From: Diploptera punctata
Lineage: Eukaryota > Arthropoda > Insecta > Blattodea > Blaberidae
NCBI GenBank assembly: GCA_030220185.1
Contig: JASPKZ010007283.1
Span: 124,001-188,000 of the forward strand
Direction: 5' to 3'
Length of the DNA stretch: 64,000 bases
Shown here: one piece after another, positions 23,061-34,830 of the stretch
Position numbering within the stretch: the stretch's first letter is position 1
How the letters are laid out: every line of letters begins with the position of its first letter
Notes under the pieces: model-generated
Seen by the model: the letters and a program-made list of their open reading frames with translations, nothing else
Told to the model about the DNA's origin: nothing
Databases searched by the model: none
Translations under genes and position numbers: made by a program

Positions 23061-24369
23061 ATGAGGTGAGTGATAAAAGATTCTAACCAAATATTTGTAC
23101 CATTTATTTATGTATCCAATATCAGATATTGATGGTATTTCATCATTGGCTTCCCAGTACCTTGGGTTGCACAGACAGTCCGCGATTTATGCTAAATGAA
23201 AATGTCTGGGCCAAAAAGACAAAATTCTGCAATTTTTACTAGATTTGAAATCAACTTATGATTATTTAAAATTTCTGCCAAGAAGGCAACAGGAATACCT
23301 CTATGGTGTCGAAAATATATGTATATATAACCAAAGAGTACAGAATATATTTTGAGATATCAATAGAGAGTAATCACTGGTGGTATACCACAAAAGTATA
23401 AAAACTGCATTTCTGTTTCACTCTATGTGTTTACTTGTAGATGGTTGCAGGTCATTGTGGTTTGTACTTCTGATTTGTTTGTGTATTAAATATTTATTAT
23501 TTATGAGTAGAGCTAGGAATTTTAGGTGCAAAATTTTGCTAAAAAAGATGCTTTAATTTAGCAGAAAAATGTGCAAAAAAGGTGTAATTTTTTTAAAAAT
23601 AGAAGGTGCAAATTTCCCATGAGAATTATCATTAAAGAGTACCAAAACCAGTTACATCAAGTAACTCACGACACAAAATTCAGTCATGTTGTCATATATT
23701 AAAAAATCTGGGTAAGACAAGTCCCAGAACATTATGTTATTGAAATCACAAGTCCAGAAAACTGTTAAAGCAGATATTATTCATCAACTCAAATGTTTAG
23801 AACATATCTAAAAAAAAGTTCAAAATCTTAACTGTCTATCAGTGGTTTCGTCTAATGTAAAATATACTGGTTTTCACCTTCTACTTGTCTGATCTGTTTT
23901 AATTTTTCTTCATACAGAGGTTGAAGGTATGATTTTCATCTGGGACAGACTTCCCAGTATATTTCTCCAAATATACTTTCATAATAGTTGTTAAGTTTGG
24001 AAAGAGAAATACCACATGCCACAAATGTCTTTGCTGTATCATTAAAAAAAATTGTATTTATTAAACTTGAAGAAGACAGTGCCTCGCCAATAATCTGTTG
24101 ACACAATGCACATTTACTGCTTTGTAGTTCCTTATTTTTTTGTGTGTTGCACTACCTGTATACTACGTAACAAGATTGTGTTGGTGTTTTTCATCAATTG
24201 TTATTGAAATATCACAAAGAATGCACCACATTAACAGATCTGTTACTATGAATTCCATCTGCATTAAACTGTTTTACAAAATCATGCAGTTTGTAAGAGT
24301 ACACATTCGGTTTTGGTATACTGTATACTCGTCACTCAGGAAAATAGCAGACTGCACAAGTCAAATATA

Positions 24370-27300
24370 ATCATCATCATAGTACATTCACGAATTTAGG
24401 TCATTTGTTGACCTGTTTCAGCCTCAAGAGAAACACCATCCAAAAGTCTTTTGAGTGGACGTCCTGGTCTTCTTCTTCCTGCAGGTTGATATCTTAACAT
24501 TTGTTTGGGTATTCTCTGATCTTCCATTGTTGTATCCATCTTGACTTATAATCAGAAATTTTGTTTTCTAAAGATTCCATGTGTAATTCTTCTAAGATGT
24601 CTTCATTTTTTTTGTGATCTAGTAGTGTGTATTCTGCAGTCCTCCGAAGATATCTCATTTCAGCAGATCTAAGTCTCTGTATATCCTTCTGTATCAACAT
24701 CCATACTTCGCTACCATACAAAAGAGTTGGAAGAGCCAGTGTTTTATACACTTTTAATCTTGAATGCTTTTGGACTGTGGCTTGAAGATAGAATTTAACC
24801 CTAGAATTCTTAAAAATTTAGATATTTTTGCATTTACATCCTTTTCTTCTTCGTATGAGATATTGCATCCTAGATATGTAAAATTATTCACCTGCTCCAA
24901 AATTTTATTGTCCAGTACAATTTTACTTCTGACAGGATCTACACCTTGAAATGCCATAATTTTTGTTTTTTCTATAGATATCTTCAAACCATATTCTTCT
25001 GTAATTTTGTTAAGTTCATACAGACCTTTCTGTAGATTATCTTCAGAATTTGCTATTATTATTTGGTCATCTGCAAACAGTATGGTGTTTAATTTTCTAT
25101 TTTCTGATATTCTTATTCCAAATTTATATTTTTTGTTCCAGCAACATATTACTTCATTGATATAAATTGCAAAGAGTGTTGGGGATAGGGGGCAGCCTTG
25201 TCTCACAACACGATTTATAATTCCTTCTTCAAAAAATCTGTTATTTAATTTAATCTTTATGGTGTTGTCTTTGTAAATATTTTGTATGTTCTGCCAAAGT
25301 AAATTTGGTATATTTCTGTCTTCCAATATATTTAAGAGTTATATTTGAAGAGAAAAATTTTCGCCTAGACCGGGACTCGAACCCGGGACCCTTGGCTTTC
25401 CGGGCCAAGTGCTCTACCAACTGAGCTACCGAGGCGAGTTACGATCTAGACGCAAATTTTTCTCTTATGTACGTAATTGTAATTCCCTCGCGCCAAATGC
25501 TTGAAACCATAGCTTCTATCTTTGCAAATGGCGGCTTCTTAGTTAAGAAGACATTTATTGGGAATTTAACACTACTTTATAGCCAGTAGGGCTTCTATTG
25601 ACGATTTTTATTATTGATTTAACACTTCTCATAGAAGGATAAATTATATTTGAAGAGAAAAATTTTCACCTAGACCGGGACTCGAACCCGGGACCCTTGG
25701 CTTTCCGGGCCAAGTGCTCTACCAACTGAGCTACCGAGGCGAGTTACGATCTAGACGCAAATTTTTCTCTTATGTACGTAATTGTAATTCCCTCACGCCA
25801 AATGCTTGAAACCATAGCTTCTATCTTTGCAAATGGCGGCTTCTTAGTTAAGAAGACATTTATTGGGAATTTAACACTACTTTATAGCCAGTAGGGCTTC
25901 TATTGACGATTTTATTATTAATTTAACACTTCTCATAGAAGGATAAATTATATTTGAAGAGAAAAATTTTCGCCTAGACCGGGACTCGAACCCGGGACCC
26001 TTGGCTTTCCGGGCCAAGTGCTCTACCAACTGAGCTACCGAGGCGAGTTACGATCTAGATGCAAATTTTTTCTCTTATGTACGTAATTGTAATTCCCTCG
26101 CGCCAAATGCTTGAAACCATAGCTTCTATCTTTGCAAATGGCGGCTTCTTAGTTAAGAAGACATTTATTGGGAATTTAACACTACTTTATAGCCAGTAGG
26201 GCTTCTATTGACGATTTTTTTATTAATTTAACACTTCTCATAGAAGGATAAATTATATTTGAAGAGAAAAATTTTCGCCTAGACCGGGACTCGAACCCGG
26301 GACCCTTGGCTTTCCGGGCCAAGTGCTCTACCAACTGAGCTACCGAGGCGAGTTACGATCTAGACGCAAATTTTTCTCTTATGTACGTAATTGTAATTTC
26401 CCTCGCGCCAAATGCTTGAAACCATAGCTTCTATCTTTGCAAATGGCAGCTTCTTAGTTAAGAAGACATTTATTGGGAATTTAACACTACTTTATAGCCA
26501 GTAGGGCTTCTATTGACGATTTTATTATTAATTTAACACTTCTCTTCAAATATAATTTATCCTTCTATGAGAAGTGTTAAATTAATAATAAAATCGTCAA
26601 TAGAAGCCCTACTGGCTATAAAGTAGTTTTAAATTCCCAATAAATGTCTTCTTAACTAAGAAGCCGCCATTTGCAAAGATAGGAGTTATGGTTTCAAGCA
26701 TTTGGCGCGAGGGAATTACAATTACGTACATAAGAGAAAAATTTGCGTCTAGATCGTAACTCGCCTCGGTAGCTCAGTTGGTAGAGCACTTGGCCCGGAA
26801 GGCCAAGGGTCCCGGGTTCGAGTCCCGGTCTAGGCGAAAATTTTTCTCTTCAAATATAATTTATCCTTCTATGAGAAGTGTTAAATTAATAATAAAATCG
26901 TCAATAGAAGCCCTACTGGCTATAAAGTAGTGTTAAATTCCCAATAAATGTCTTCTTAACTAAGAAGCCGCCATTTGCAAAGATAGAAGCTATGGTTTCA
27001 AGCATTTGGCGCGAGGAATTACAATTACGTACATAAGAGAAAAATTTGCGTCTAGATCGTAACTCGCCTCGGTAGCTCAGTTGGTAGAGCACTTGGCCCG
27101 GAAAGCCAAGGGTCCCGGGTTCGAGTCCCGGTCTAGGCGAAAATTTTTCTCTTCAAATATAATTTATCCTTCTATGAGAAGTGTTAAATTAATAATAAAA
27201 TCGTCAATAGAAGCCCTACTGGCTATAAAGTAGTGTTAAATTCCCAATAAATGTCTTCTTAACTAAGAAGCCGCCATTTGCAAAGATAGAAGCTATGGTT

Positions 27301-28420
27301 TCAAGCATTTGGCGCGAGGGAATTACAATTACGTACATAAGAGAAAAATTTGCGTCTAGATCGTAACTCGCCTCGGTAGCTCAGTTGGTAGAGCACTTGG
27401 CCCGGAAAGCCAAGGGTCCCGGGTTCGAGTCCCGGTCTAGGCGAAAATTTTTCTCTTCAAATATAATTTATCCTTCTATGAGAAGTGTTAAATTAATAAT
27501 AAAATCGTCAATATTTAAGAGTTTTGATCTCTTGACTGTGTCAAATGCTTTTTCAAAATCTATGAAAGCAAAATGTGTTTCTAAGTTGAATTCTCTTCTT
27601 TTTTCAAGCAATAGCAAATGCTGAATCAATACAAGATCATCCTTTCTTAAATCCATTTTGACATTCCATAAGGAATTTTTCACTGAAACTTTTCAATTTT
27701 CCATTTAAAATGTCTGCATAAATTTTGTAGCATGTGTTTAACAAACTGATTCCCCTATAGTTGTCCATTTTTCTCTTGTCTCCTTTCTTGAACAGGGGTA
27801 TAACAATGCTTGTCTTCCATTCTTGAATACATTATTAAAGAAGGACAACAGTCTTTCATGGAACTGTTTGCCTGCATATTTGTACAATTCAGAATTCAAG
27901 CCATCTGTGCCAGTTGCCTTCCCATTTTTTAATTTCTTTAAACTATTGTTCAATTCTTCCAATGATATTATGAAATCTATCTTATTATTATTTCGGAAAA
28001 TTGTATCTTCATAGCTATTGTCAGTCCAAAGAGTTTTATAATAATTGAAATCTTCTTTTGTTACTCCGCAATTAATTTTGGTAGATTCTTTAATATCTTT
28101 ATTCAAATGTTTTAATATTTTGAAGGCATTAGGTTGGAGCTTATGCAAATCTGATTCTAAATGTGTAACAAAATTTAACCATGTTTTCCTATGTCTCTTT
28201 CTTATTTCCCTAACAATAGCTCTACAGCGTTTGAATTCTATTTCATTTTCTACTTTCTATGTGTTCAAATATTTTTTATAAGCTGCATTTTTTTTTTCAA
28301 TCAATTGTTTTATTTGATCATCCCAGATTTTTAGAGTTCTAGTCTTTGCTGTGGGTCGTCATATTTCAATTCCTTCTGGATTTTTTCCTGTTGAGACTTG
28401 AAAGTAGTTTTGAAGTTCCT
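24370..28420 (-). mobile_element. Non-LTR retrotransposon (LINE), split by tRNA array
   Basis: Minus-strand RT motifs in order: NGKATGTDGLNSELYKYAG (27880-27940), FAFIDFEKAFDTVKRSKLL (27520-27575), RQGCPLSPTLFAIYINEVI and TILFADDQIIIA (25060-25210). Then EKTKIMAFQG, NNFTYLGCNISYEEEKDVN, TLALPTLLYGSEVWMLI. Stops and frameshifts occur. The 3' end has an ATG repeat tail (complement of ATCATCATCAT at 24370-24380). The RT is interrupted just after KRSKLLNI by the array at 25339-27510. Clade not assigned with confidence. Confidence 0.85.
25339..27510. mobile_element. tRNA-cassette array, family A (4 minus + 3 plus), 11-bp TSD
   Basis: A single 2172-bp insertion into the LINE RT, bounded by ATATTTAAGAG at 25328-25338 and 27511-27521. 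tRNA-like folds: minus 25363-25435, 25668-25740, 25972-26044, 26277-26349; plus 26763-26835, 27066-27138, 27370-27442. Spacing is 303-305 bp. The polarity switch at about 26545 joins two terminal motifs (CACTTCTC/TTCAAATATAA). Left end is just 3' of a tRNA; right end after AATAATAAAATCGTCA. Units are nearly identical to each other; one tRNA has a GGC-to-GGT end, another a changed anticodon stem base. Confidence 0.92.
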
Positions 28421-29470
28421 TAGGACAGGTTACTGGCCCGACGCTAAGTAGTCCAGTGGTAGGGCTGCTACCTTTTAGTCTCTGGACAGACATTAGGATA
28501 CTGCATTTACTCAGTACCCGATGGAACGGTTATACCGCCGTGACTCGGTCCTCAGAGCCTCGTTTGTGAAAACGGGTTGTACCACGAGAAGGTGAGGATG
28601 AGAATTGGATAGGAGAGGTTATACACACGTCACTACCCCTTACAACTTTGAACTTAAACATTTGTTTATGCACTCAACAATCTCCCTTGCTTAAACAATA
28701 GCTTTCGCATAACAGTGGTGCAAGAAGGTGCAAACTAATTTAAAAGGAACAGCCTAACGGGACTGTACTAAAGTGGAAGTAATGTGATGTGGACTGATAC
28801 CATGATACCACACATCATTACCAATCCTTAAAAGTGTATTTGAAGAAATGTAAAAAAGAAATATATACACATTATTTTGGGAATACAATGCTGCTAAGAG
28901 ACAAAAAAGGTTTGAAAAAGTGCAAAATGTGCTTGCATTGATAAAAAGATGCAAAAAAGTGCTAGCATTGAAAAAAGGTGCAAAAAGGTGCAACTAAAAT
29001 ACATTATGGGGCATTTATTTAATGTTTTCTTTGCAAGACAAGCTAATTTGAGCATTGCAGTAACAAAATAAAATTAAGGTGCAGCACCTAAAATTCCTAG
29101 CTCTATTTATGAGTGGGGCATAATAATGTCTTTCAAATGTACAGTGAAGTTCAGGAGGATACTGAACAGTTTCCTAGCATTTGAGGAAGAACTGAGCACG
29201 AAGTTTTCTGCAAAGTTTGCAGTTAAGTAGAATTTCATTTATACAAGACCAATTATAGTTGATTTAACTTTTGAAGTATACAAATTCATTGCTTCCTAGG
29301 AAAATTAGTCTATCATAATTTGTTTTTGTGGTTGTATGATAACACTACCTGTAAATAAATGTGAGTATATTTTTTAACCAGGTATTGCTATAAAGTGTTT
29401 TTTGGGGGAGTCCAAGGATGGAAGTTTTAAAAATTTGCTATCTCATAAGAAATGGGTTACCTTCATTCAT

Positions 29471-29644
29471 TAAGTTATGTAGGTAGGAAATAACACTATG
29501 AGGTTTATTTTAATTTTGTTTAGTTGTTTGTTTGTTTAGTTGTGAACATGAACAGCATTGAGAATGTCACAAATACAGTGACGAAATCTAGATATGCATG
29601 GGAGTTAAGAAGTATGAGGTGAGTCAAGAAACAACTAAACAAAA
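29471..29644 (+). mobile_element. Mini-PLE, 174 bp, 14-bp TSD
   Basis: Flanked by TTACCTTCATTCAT at 29457-29470 and 29645-29658. It begins with the PLE terminal words GGAAATAACACTATGAGG and ends AGTATGAGGTGAGTCAAG. A short ORF start (MNSIENVTNTVTKSRYAWEL) sits between. It is a PLE terminus plus the first codons of an ORF fused straight to the other terminus, like 60945-61515. Confidence 0.75.
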
Positions 29645-29664
29645 TTACCTTCATTCATAATTGT

Positions 29665-29850
29665 ATTTCTAGAGCAGTATTCAGAATTGTTGGAAATTGT
29701 GGAATATTATTTCTCCATTCCTGGACATAACGTCAATGTAGCGAGAGTGTTTTCTCTCATGACTGCTCAGTGGACAGAAGAAAGGAATAGGTTAAGTGTA
29801 AAATCAGTTAATGCAATGCTGCAAATACAACATAATATGAGAAACATGTA
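29665..29850 (+). pseudogene. hAT transposase C-terminal (dimerisation) fragment
   Basis: The plus strand reads YYFSIPGHNVNVARVFSLMT, then TEERNRLSVKSVNAMLQIQH. This is the conserved C-terminal hAT dimerisation region. Upstream 29114-29280 shows FAKFAVK-like coding remnants. It belongs to an older hAT element into which the 23508-29105 hAT and the mini-PLE inserted. Confidence 0.65.
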
Positions 29851-30159
29851 AGTTGCTCTGAATTCTACAAACAGCCAGACCAAGTTCCTTTCATCTGTTC
29901 AAAGTTCTGAAAAATATGATTGGTACGAAAAGGCTTACATTATGTTCCCAAAACTAATGTACTCAAAACATTTTATGCAAATTCTAATTTTTGCAAATAA
30001 ATGATTCGTTAATGGAAATGGAAAGCATGTTTCTATTACTTCAGAGTTCCTTACTCTTCAAATTTCCATTTCCTTAGGTTGATTATACATGGACTCTTAC
30101 TTTAAAGGAGATTACGAGTATTTGAGAATGGATTTGCCATTGTTCAGCATAAATGTAAC

Positions 30160-30600
30160 CGTTTTTTAAGAGGGCACCAATTTTTTATTTGTAATGGTGG
30201 TTACATCACCCACTCACATAAACCCCCAGTATGACTGGAGGGCCACACATGCCATTGGTTAATGGGTCCATCGGACCTTGCCGGGAGGATCTATATATTT
30301 GAATCCACCGACCATTCTCACAAGCACCATTTGTGGCTTCGGTGCCAAGGCCCAGCATTTGAAAACAACAACAACAACAACAGTATTTGAGAATAAAGTT
30401 CTTAGGAAAATTTTTGGACCAAAGAGAAATGAACAGACAAGTGAATGGAAAAGACTACATAACAGTGAACTATATGGTCTTTATAGGAAGACAGATATAA
30501 TAAGAACAGTTAAGTCTCGTAGACTGCGATGGGCTGGACATGTGGCACAAATGGGGAATGAAAGACATGCAAATATCTAATGGATCAAATAGAAGACGCC
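30160..30600 (+). mobile_element. Two LINE pieces: 3' UTR with CAA tail, then RT C-terminal piece
   Basis: 30160-30382 is GC-richer 3' UTR-like sequence ending in a CAACAACAACAA tail. Then 30383-30590 encodes VFENKVLRKIFGPKRNEQTS and IIRTVKSRRLRWAGHVAQMG, a C-terminal LINE segment very common in arthropods. Both are fragments. Confidence 0.65.
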
Positions 30601-30918
30601 CTAAGACATACGACAGGGAAGTACCGTGCAGTATTCATCAATTTCTAGAAGGCTTTTGACTCAATAAACAGACAAAAGCTCATCGAGAAACTGAAACGGA
30701 TGATCGGAAAGGGAGACCCACCAGTGAGAATAATTGAAGCCTGCCTACAGTGAAACATAGTCCAAGTAAATAACAATGTTGAAATTTCAGAAGATATCGT
30801 ACAGACGAACGGAGTTCTGCAAGGAGACCCCATGAGCCCCACACTCTTTAACATCTATACAGCAGACGTGAACATCATAATTGAGGAAAACTCAAAAGCA
30901 AAATTAATCTTATATGCA
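30601..30918 (+). pseudogene. LINE reverse transcriptase fragment
   Basis: The plus strand reads FINFEKAFDSINRQKLIEKL-like and VLQGDPMSPTLFNIYTADVN, motifs A and B of a non-LTR RT. One stop is present (at about 30752). The frame runs into PLE sequence at about 30918 without interruption. Confidence 0.7.
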
Positions 30919-31460
30919 GAAATTTCAAAAAAGTTTGACAAATACAACATTACTTTGGCACCAATAAATCAATTTAATCTGGAAAAACTTCTAAGTACCA
31001 ATAAAAAAATCAACATCCCAGACACTAAGAAATTTGGAATTTATCAAATAAATTGTAATGATTGTAGCAAAGTATACATAGGAAAAACAACAAGGAATTT
31101 GGAAACATGCACTAAAGAACATTTTAGAAATATTAAAAATTGTGAAATTGAAAAATCAGCAATTGCTGCACATAGTTTGCTAGAACATCATAAAATTGAA
31201 AAAGAGGCAAAACTTTTCAAACAATTGGATAAACCGTTGGAATTGACAATTTGGGAAAAGATATTCATTTAGAAGAATAAATATTGATCTATGAACTTCG
31301 ATATGCCGGTGGATAAATATTTAATTACATAGTTTATAATCCCAACCAAAGATGGCAGCACAAGAGGTGATGTCCTTAGAGAAATCAACAACCAGAGAAT
31401 TTCATCAGTGGAAGCCATGACTGAAGTGAAAAGATATTGTCTGAAACTGCCGGTATCAAA
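30919..31460 (+). pseudogene. Penelope-like element GIY-YIG fragment fused to LINE
   Basis: From EISKKFDKYNITLAPINQFN the sequence is PLE: KFGIYQINCNDCSKVYIGKT (intact GIY-YIG motif with the Cys pair), CTKEHFRNIKNCEIEKSAIA, PLELTIWEKIFI, then a stop. The end at 31430-31500 has a PLE terminal word (ATATGAGGTGAGTCG). It shares one open frame (30832-31272) with the preceding LINE RT piece. Confidence 0.75.
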
Positions 31461-32570
31461 GAAATTTGAAATTATATGAGGTGAGTCGTTAAAAATATGT
31501 TCTCCACTCACTATTATATAACCTCATAATGTTTACTTCCCAATATTAATTTAAATATAACTAGCTCATGGTGTTTATAAGTCAAACTTTCTTCATTAGA
31601 GAATTGCCACAAGGACAAAGTGATACACACAATTGATTTTTAACTTAATGGAAAGAAAAAAAACTGTGTAAATACGTTAAAATTTAAAATTGTAGTTAAA
31701 TACTTATTGTAGGCAAACCAGTGGGAAAATGCCCAGTTGGTAGACCAAGAATGAAGTAGGATAATAACATTAACCAAGATCTGAAGGAAATAGATTATAC
31801 AGGGGATGATTGAAAAACTTTAGCTCATGATTAGGGATGTGTGGAGATCTTAAGTCCATGTGACCATGAACCTACGGGTTCGATAGTGCCAGTGAGTTAG
31901 TTACATGTATATCCTACAAAGGATTACTTTCATAAAGATGGTTCTGTAAAATAGAAATTGACTCTTGGTTGGCAGCAATGGCAATTTTAGAAAGACATAC
32001 TCATCCAAATCTAAGGATTTCTAAAATTGACTTAAGACCATCAACCCTGTTACAGTTATATTTTCTAATTGGTATTTATAATAATCTGTACCGAAATAAC
32101 TTTTTCGGTATGTGAAAACTACGTAACAACTACGTCATCATGTCTTCCCTCTACAATGATGTTATAGAACAGTGCCAAATTCCTGTCTTCGTTGTCCTCT
32201 CTCCTAAGTACCTCCCCCTTCCTTCTTTATACGCTGCGTATGACTGTGCATCTTCCCCTCTTCATCGAAAGCCTCAAATAAGCTGTGCAAGTTAATATCA
32301 GGGTCATCGTCAACTTTGGGATCGTCGTGGTCAGGTCGACTGTAGCTCGAGGGAGCTGTTTGGTTTCTTCAGTCCCATAAGCCAGGATAGGGCAACCAGG
32401 ACTGTGAACCCTAGCCCTTGGCTGGACTGGATTGTGTGTGTGTATGTATGGATGGATATAATTATTATTATTGACTTTTTGAATTATTGATGACCGAGTT
32501 TGTTAATTTATATTATTTCATTCATATCTTTACTTTCAATGGTCAAGAAGATAAATTTTTGTTCTATTGA
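31461..32570. other. Intronic sequence with scattered fragments
   Basis: PLE terminal words at 31515-31530 (AACCTCATAATG). A LINE C-terminal trace at about 31725-31810. A GC-richer unassigned repeat at about 32335-32450. No gene supported. Confidence 0.4.
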
Positions 32571-33314
32571 CGATTTTATTATTAATTTAACACTTCTCAC
32601 TGAAGGATAAATTATATTTGAAGAGAAAAATTTTCGCCTAGACCAAGACTCGAACCCGGGACCCTTGGCTTTCCGGGCAAAGTGATCTACCAACTGAGCT
32701 ACCGAGCCGAGTTGCGATCTAGATGCAAATTTTTCTCTTATATACGTTGTAATTCCCTTGCGCCAAATGCTTGAAACCGAAGCTTCTATCTTTGCAAATG
32801 GCGGCTTCTTTAGTTAAGAAGACATTTATTGGGAATTTAACACTACTTTATAAAGCCAGTAGGGCTTCTATTGACGATTTTATTATTAAATTTGCATCTA
32901 GATCGCAACTTGCCTCGGTAGCTCAGTTGGTAGAGCACTTGGCCCGGAAAGCCAAGGGTCCCGGGTTCGAGTCTCGGTCTAGGCGACAATTTTTCTCTTC
33001 AAATATAATTTATCCTTCAGTGAGAAGTGTTAAATTAATAATAAAATCGTCAATAGAAGCCCTACTGGCTTTATAAGGTAGTGTTAAATTCCCAATAAAT
33101 GTCTTCTTAACTAAAGAAGCCGCCATTTGCAAAGATAGAAGCTTCGGTTTCAAGCATTTGGCGCAAGGGAATTACAACGTATATAAGAGAAAAATTTGCA
33201 ACTAGATCGCAACTTGCCTCGGTAGCTCAGTTGGTAGAGCACTTGGCCTGGAAAGCCAAGGGTCCCGGGTTCGAGTCTCGGTCTAGGCGAAAATTTTTCT
33301 CTTCAAATATAATT
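32571..33314. mobile_element. tRNA-cassette array, family A (1 minus + 2 plus)
   Basis: tRNA-like folds: minus 32636-32708, plus 32912-32984 and 33216-33288 (304-bp spacing). More diverged than the 25339 array (GACCAAGAC in the minus T arm, GTCTCGG in the plus T arms). The minus unit joins the first plus unit at about 32888, inside the body. The flanks share only AATTTTTGTT/AATTTTGTT, so the target duplication is uncertain. Confidence 0.8.
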
Positions 33315-34051
33315 TTGTTATATTATTTGTATTTCAATTATCTGACACATGATTCTCATTAAAAGTTATTTTTTTTAGTTAACGTATGTTTACTAATTGT
33401 GTAGCTACTCATGTTTCATATTGATTTATATTCTAAAGCTTTCTCAAGCCAAATTAATCCCCTTTTTCCTTCTAGCTTCCACGATTATAATACTGTTTAG
33501 CATTCAGTACTATATGTTAAGTAAATTACAAAGGAAAGGTGGATTAATCTTTGCCTTCTATGGGCCCGGGCAAAGGAATGTCGATATAGTCAGTCAAAAA
33601 CTTTCAAACTCAATGTTATAAAAAAAGGTTGGTAGGATCACGCAGCGCAAATCAATTGTTGGCTCATATATGGCTTTCTTTTCAGAGTTAACTTCCTGTC
33701 TAGTCACCAGGAAATTCAAAATGAACTCCTAAAAATTTTGAATATTCAATTATGGATTTAATAAAAAAAATTAAAATGGTATGATCTTGTAAAAAGAATG
33801 ATAGAAAACAGATTCCCAACAAATTCTATAATGGGTGCCACATGGTAGAAGAAAAAGACAACGGCCAAAAAAAAGTGAATTGATGGTATTTTAAGCAGCA
33901 TGAGAAAAAATGGACTGGACAATGGAGACTGGAATGAGAAAGAAATGTGGAAGAGAATGACTGTAGATAAATTGTGAGCAGGAAGATGATGTGAAACATT
34001 ATGAAAACTATTAAATTAATAAATTATTATTATTATCTGTAAGACACTAAC
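33315..34051. other. Intronic sequence, mostly unassigned
   Basis: A LINE C-terminal trace at about 33830-33975 (AACGGCCAAAAAAAAGTGAA, GACTGGACAATGGAGACTGG). The rest is AT-rich with no recognised gene or repeat. Confidence 0.35.
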
Positions 34052-34180
34052 CTTAGTGGGGGGAACATTAGCGATGGCTCTCTCGTACGTCTCCCGGATC
34101 ATATCCAGATTGCCTTCATTCTCTACCAGCCGCAGGTAGTCAAACCAAGCATCATAGTTGTTAGGATTTGCTTTCACCTC
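34052..34180 (-). CDS. crn: crooked neck (CRNKL1) exon
   Basis: A 129-nt exon of 43 codons, phase 0, between a TTTGCAG acceptor and a GTTAGT donor. It reads EVKANPNNYDAWFDYLRLVE, then MIRETYERAIANVPPTK. NYDAWFDYLRLVE and YERAIANVPP are CRNKL1 signature words forming a HAT repeat. The variable loop NEGNLD is where family members differ. It follows QYEE of the 43154-43315 exon. Confidence 0.96.
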
Positions 34181-34346
34181 CTGCAAAGTAAAAAACTTAA
34201 TCAGAAACACTCCTAACAGGTACACCAGAATATCAAATAACGGTAACATATAGCAGTTGTTCAAAAACTGTTATAATCTACAAAAATATTCTCATTTGTC
34301 AGTCCTTACTTAGTAAGCTTCAACTGCAACTTTCAATGTTTTTATT

Positions 34347-34830
34347 TTGAAAAACAAATTTTATTTAAAGAGTAAAATTAATACCTTGAACTGGGATTTG
34401 AACCCGAGACCTCTGGTTTTACGCACCAGTGCTCTACCTTTGAGTCATCCAGGTACTTTAATTCATATGGAAATTTTTCTCTTTCTTATGCAATCTCCTA
34501 TTGGCCATGGCAGAAAACATTTTTGTTCCCAATGCCATCTGGCAGCTTCTTATTCAAGAAAATATTTTAACGAGATGTTCTCTGCCGCAAACGATAGAGG
34601 ATTGTATAAGAAAGAGAATTGTTTTGAAACATGCCCAAGAACAAATCAACATTAATATTGAGGTAAGATGATCAGACTGAAAATAATATAATTAAAATAA
34701 CCTCAAAATATCACTTCCCAAAATTTAAAAAAAATATCCATTTGAACTGAGATGCCTGGATGGCTGGTGTGTGAAATCAGAGGTCTAGGGTTCAAATCCC
34801 AGTTGCATAAATTTTTCTTTTCAACTGCAA
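34347..34830. mobile_element. Degraded tRNA-cassette elements joined to PLE termini
   Basis: A minus tRNA-like fold at about 34383-34454 (anticodon loop GCGTAAA, B box GGGTTCAAATCCC, acceptor ACCTGGA). Body words GGCAGCTTCTTATTCAAGAA follow. A PLE terminus is at 34615-34720 (TTGAAACATGCCC, ATATTGAGGTAAGATGATC). A plus tRNA-like head starts at about 34753 (GCCTGGATGGCTGG, then GGTTCAAATCCC). The close association of tRNA bodies and PLE termini recurs at 43598-44530 and 56562-58250. Confidence 0.55.

Larger units (their letters stand above)
23508..29105. mobile_element. hAT-like element split by nested LINE and tRNA array
   Basis: Outer ends are inverted repeats TAGAGCTAGGAATTTTAGGTGC (left, first 20 bases shared) and its complement at the right, with a perfect 8-bp duplication TTTATGAG at 23500-23507 and 29106-29113. 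The interior near both ends is rich in AAAAAGGTGCAA words. No transposase domain is visible in the hAT portions (23508-24369 and about 28420-29105). Its 5.6 kb span is mostly later insertions. Confidence 0.85.

Noticed and set aside
25339..27510. A functional tRNA gene cluster
   Set aside because: The units sit in a transposon with target duplications, show inverted order, and the tRNAs have a non-standard position 33 and an extended anticodon stem. The mobile-element reading fits better.
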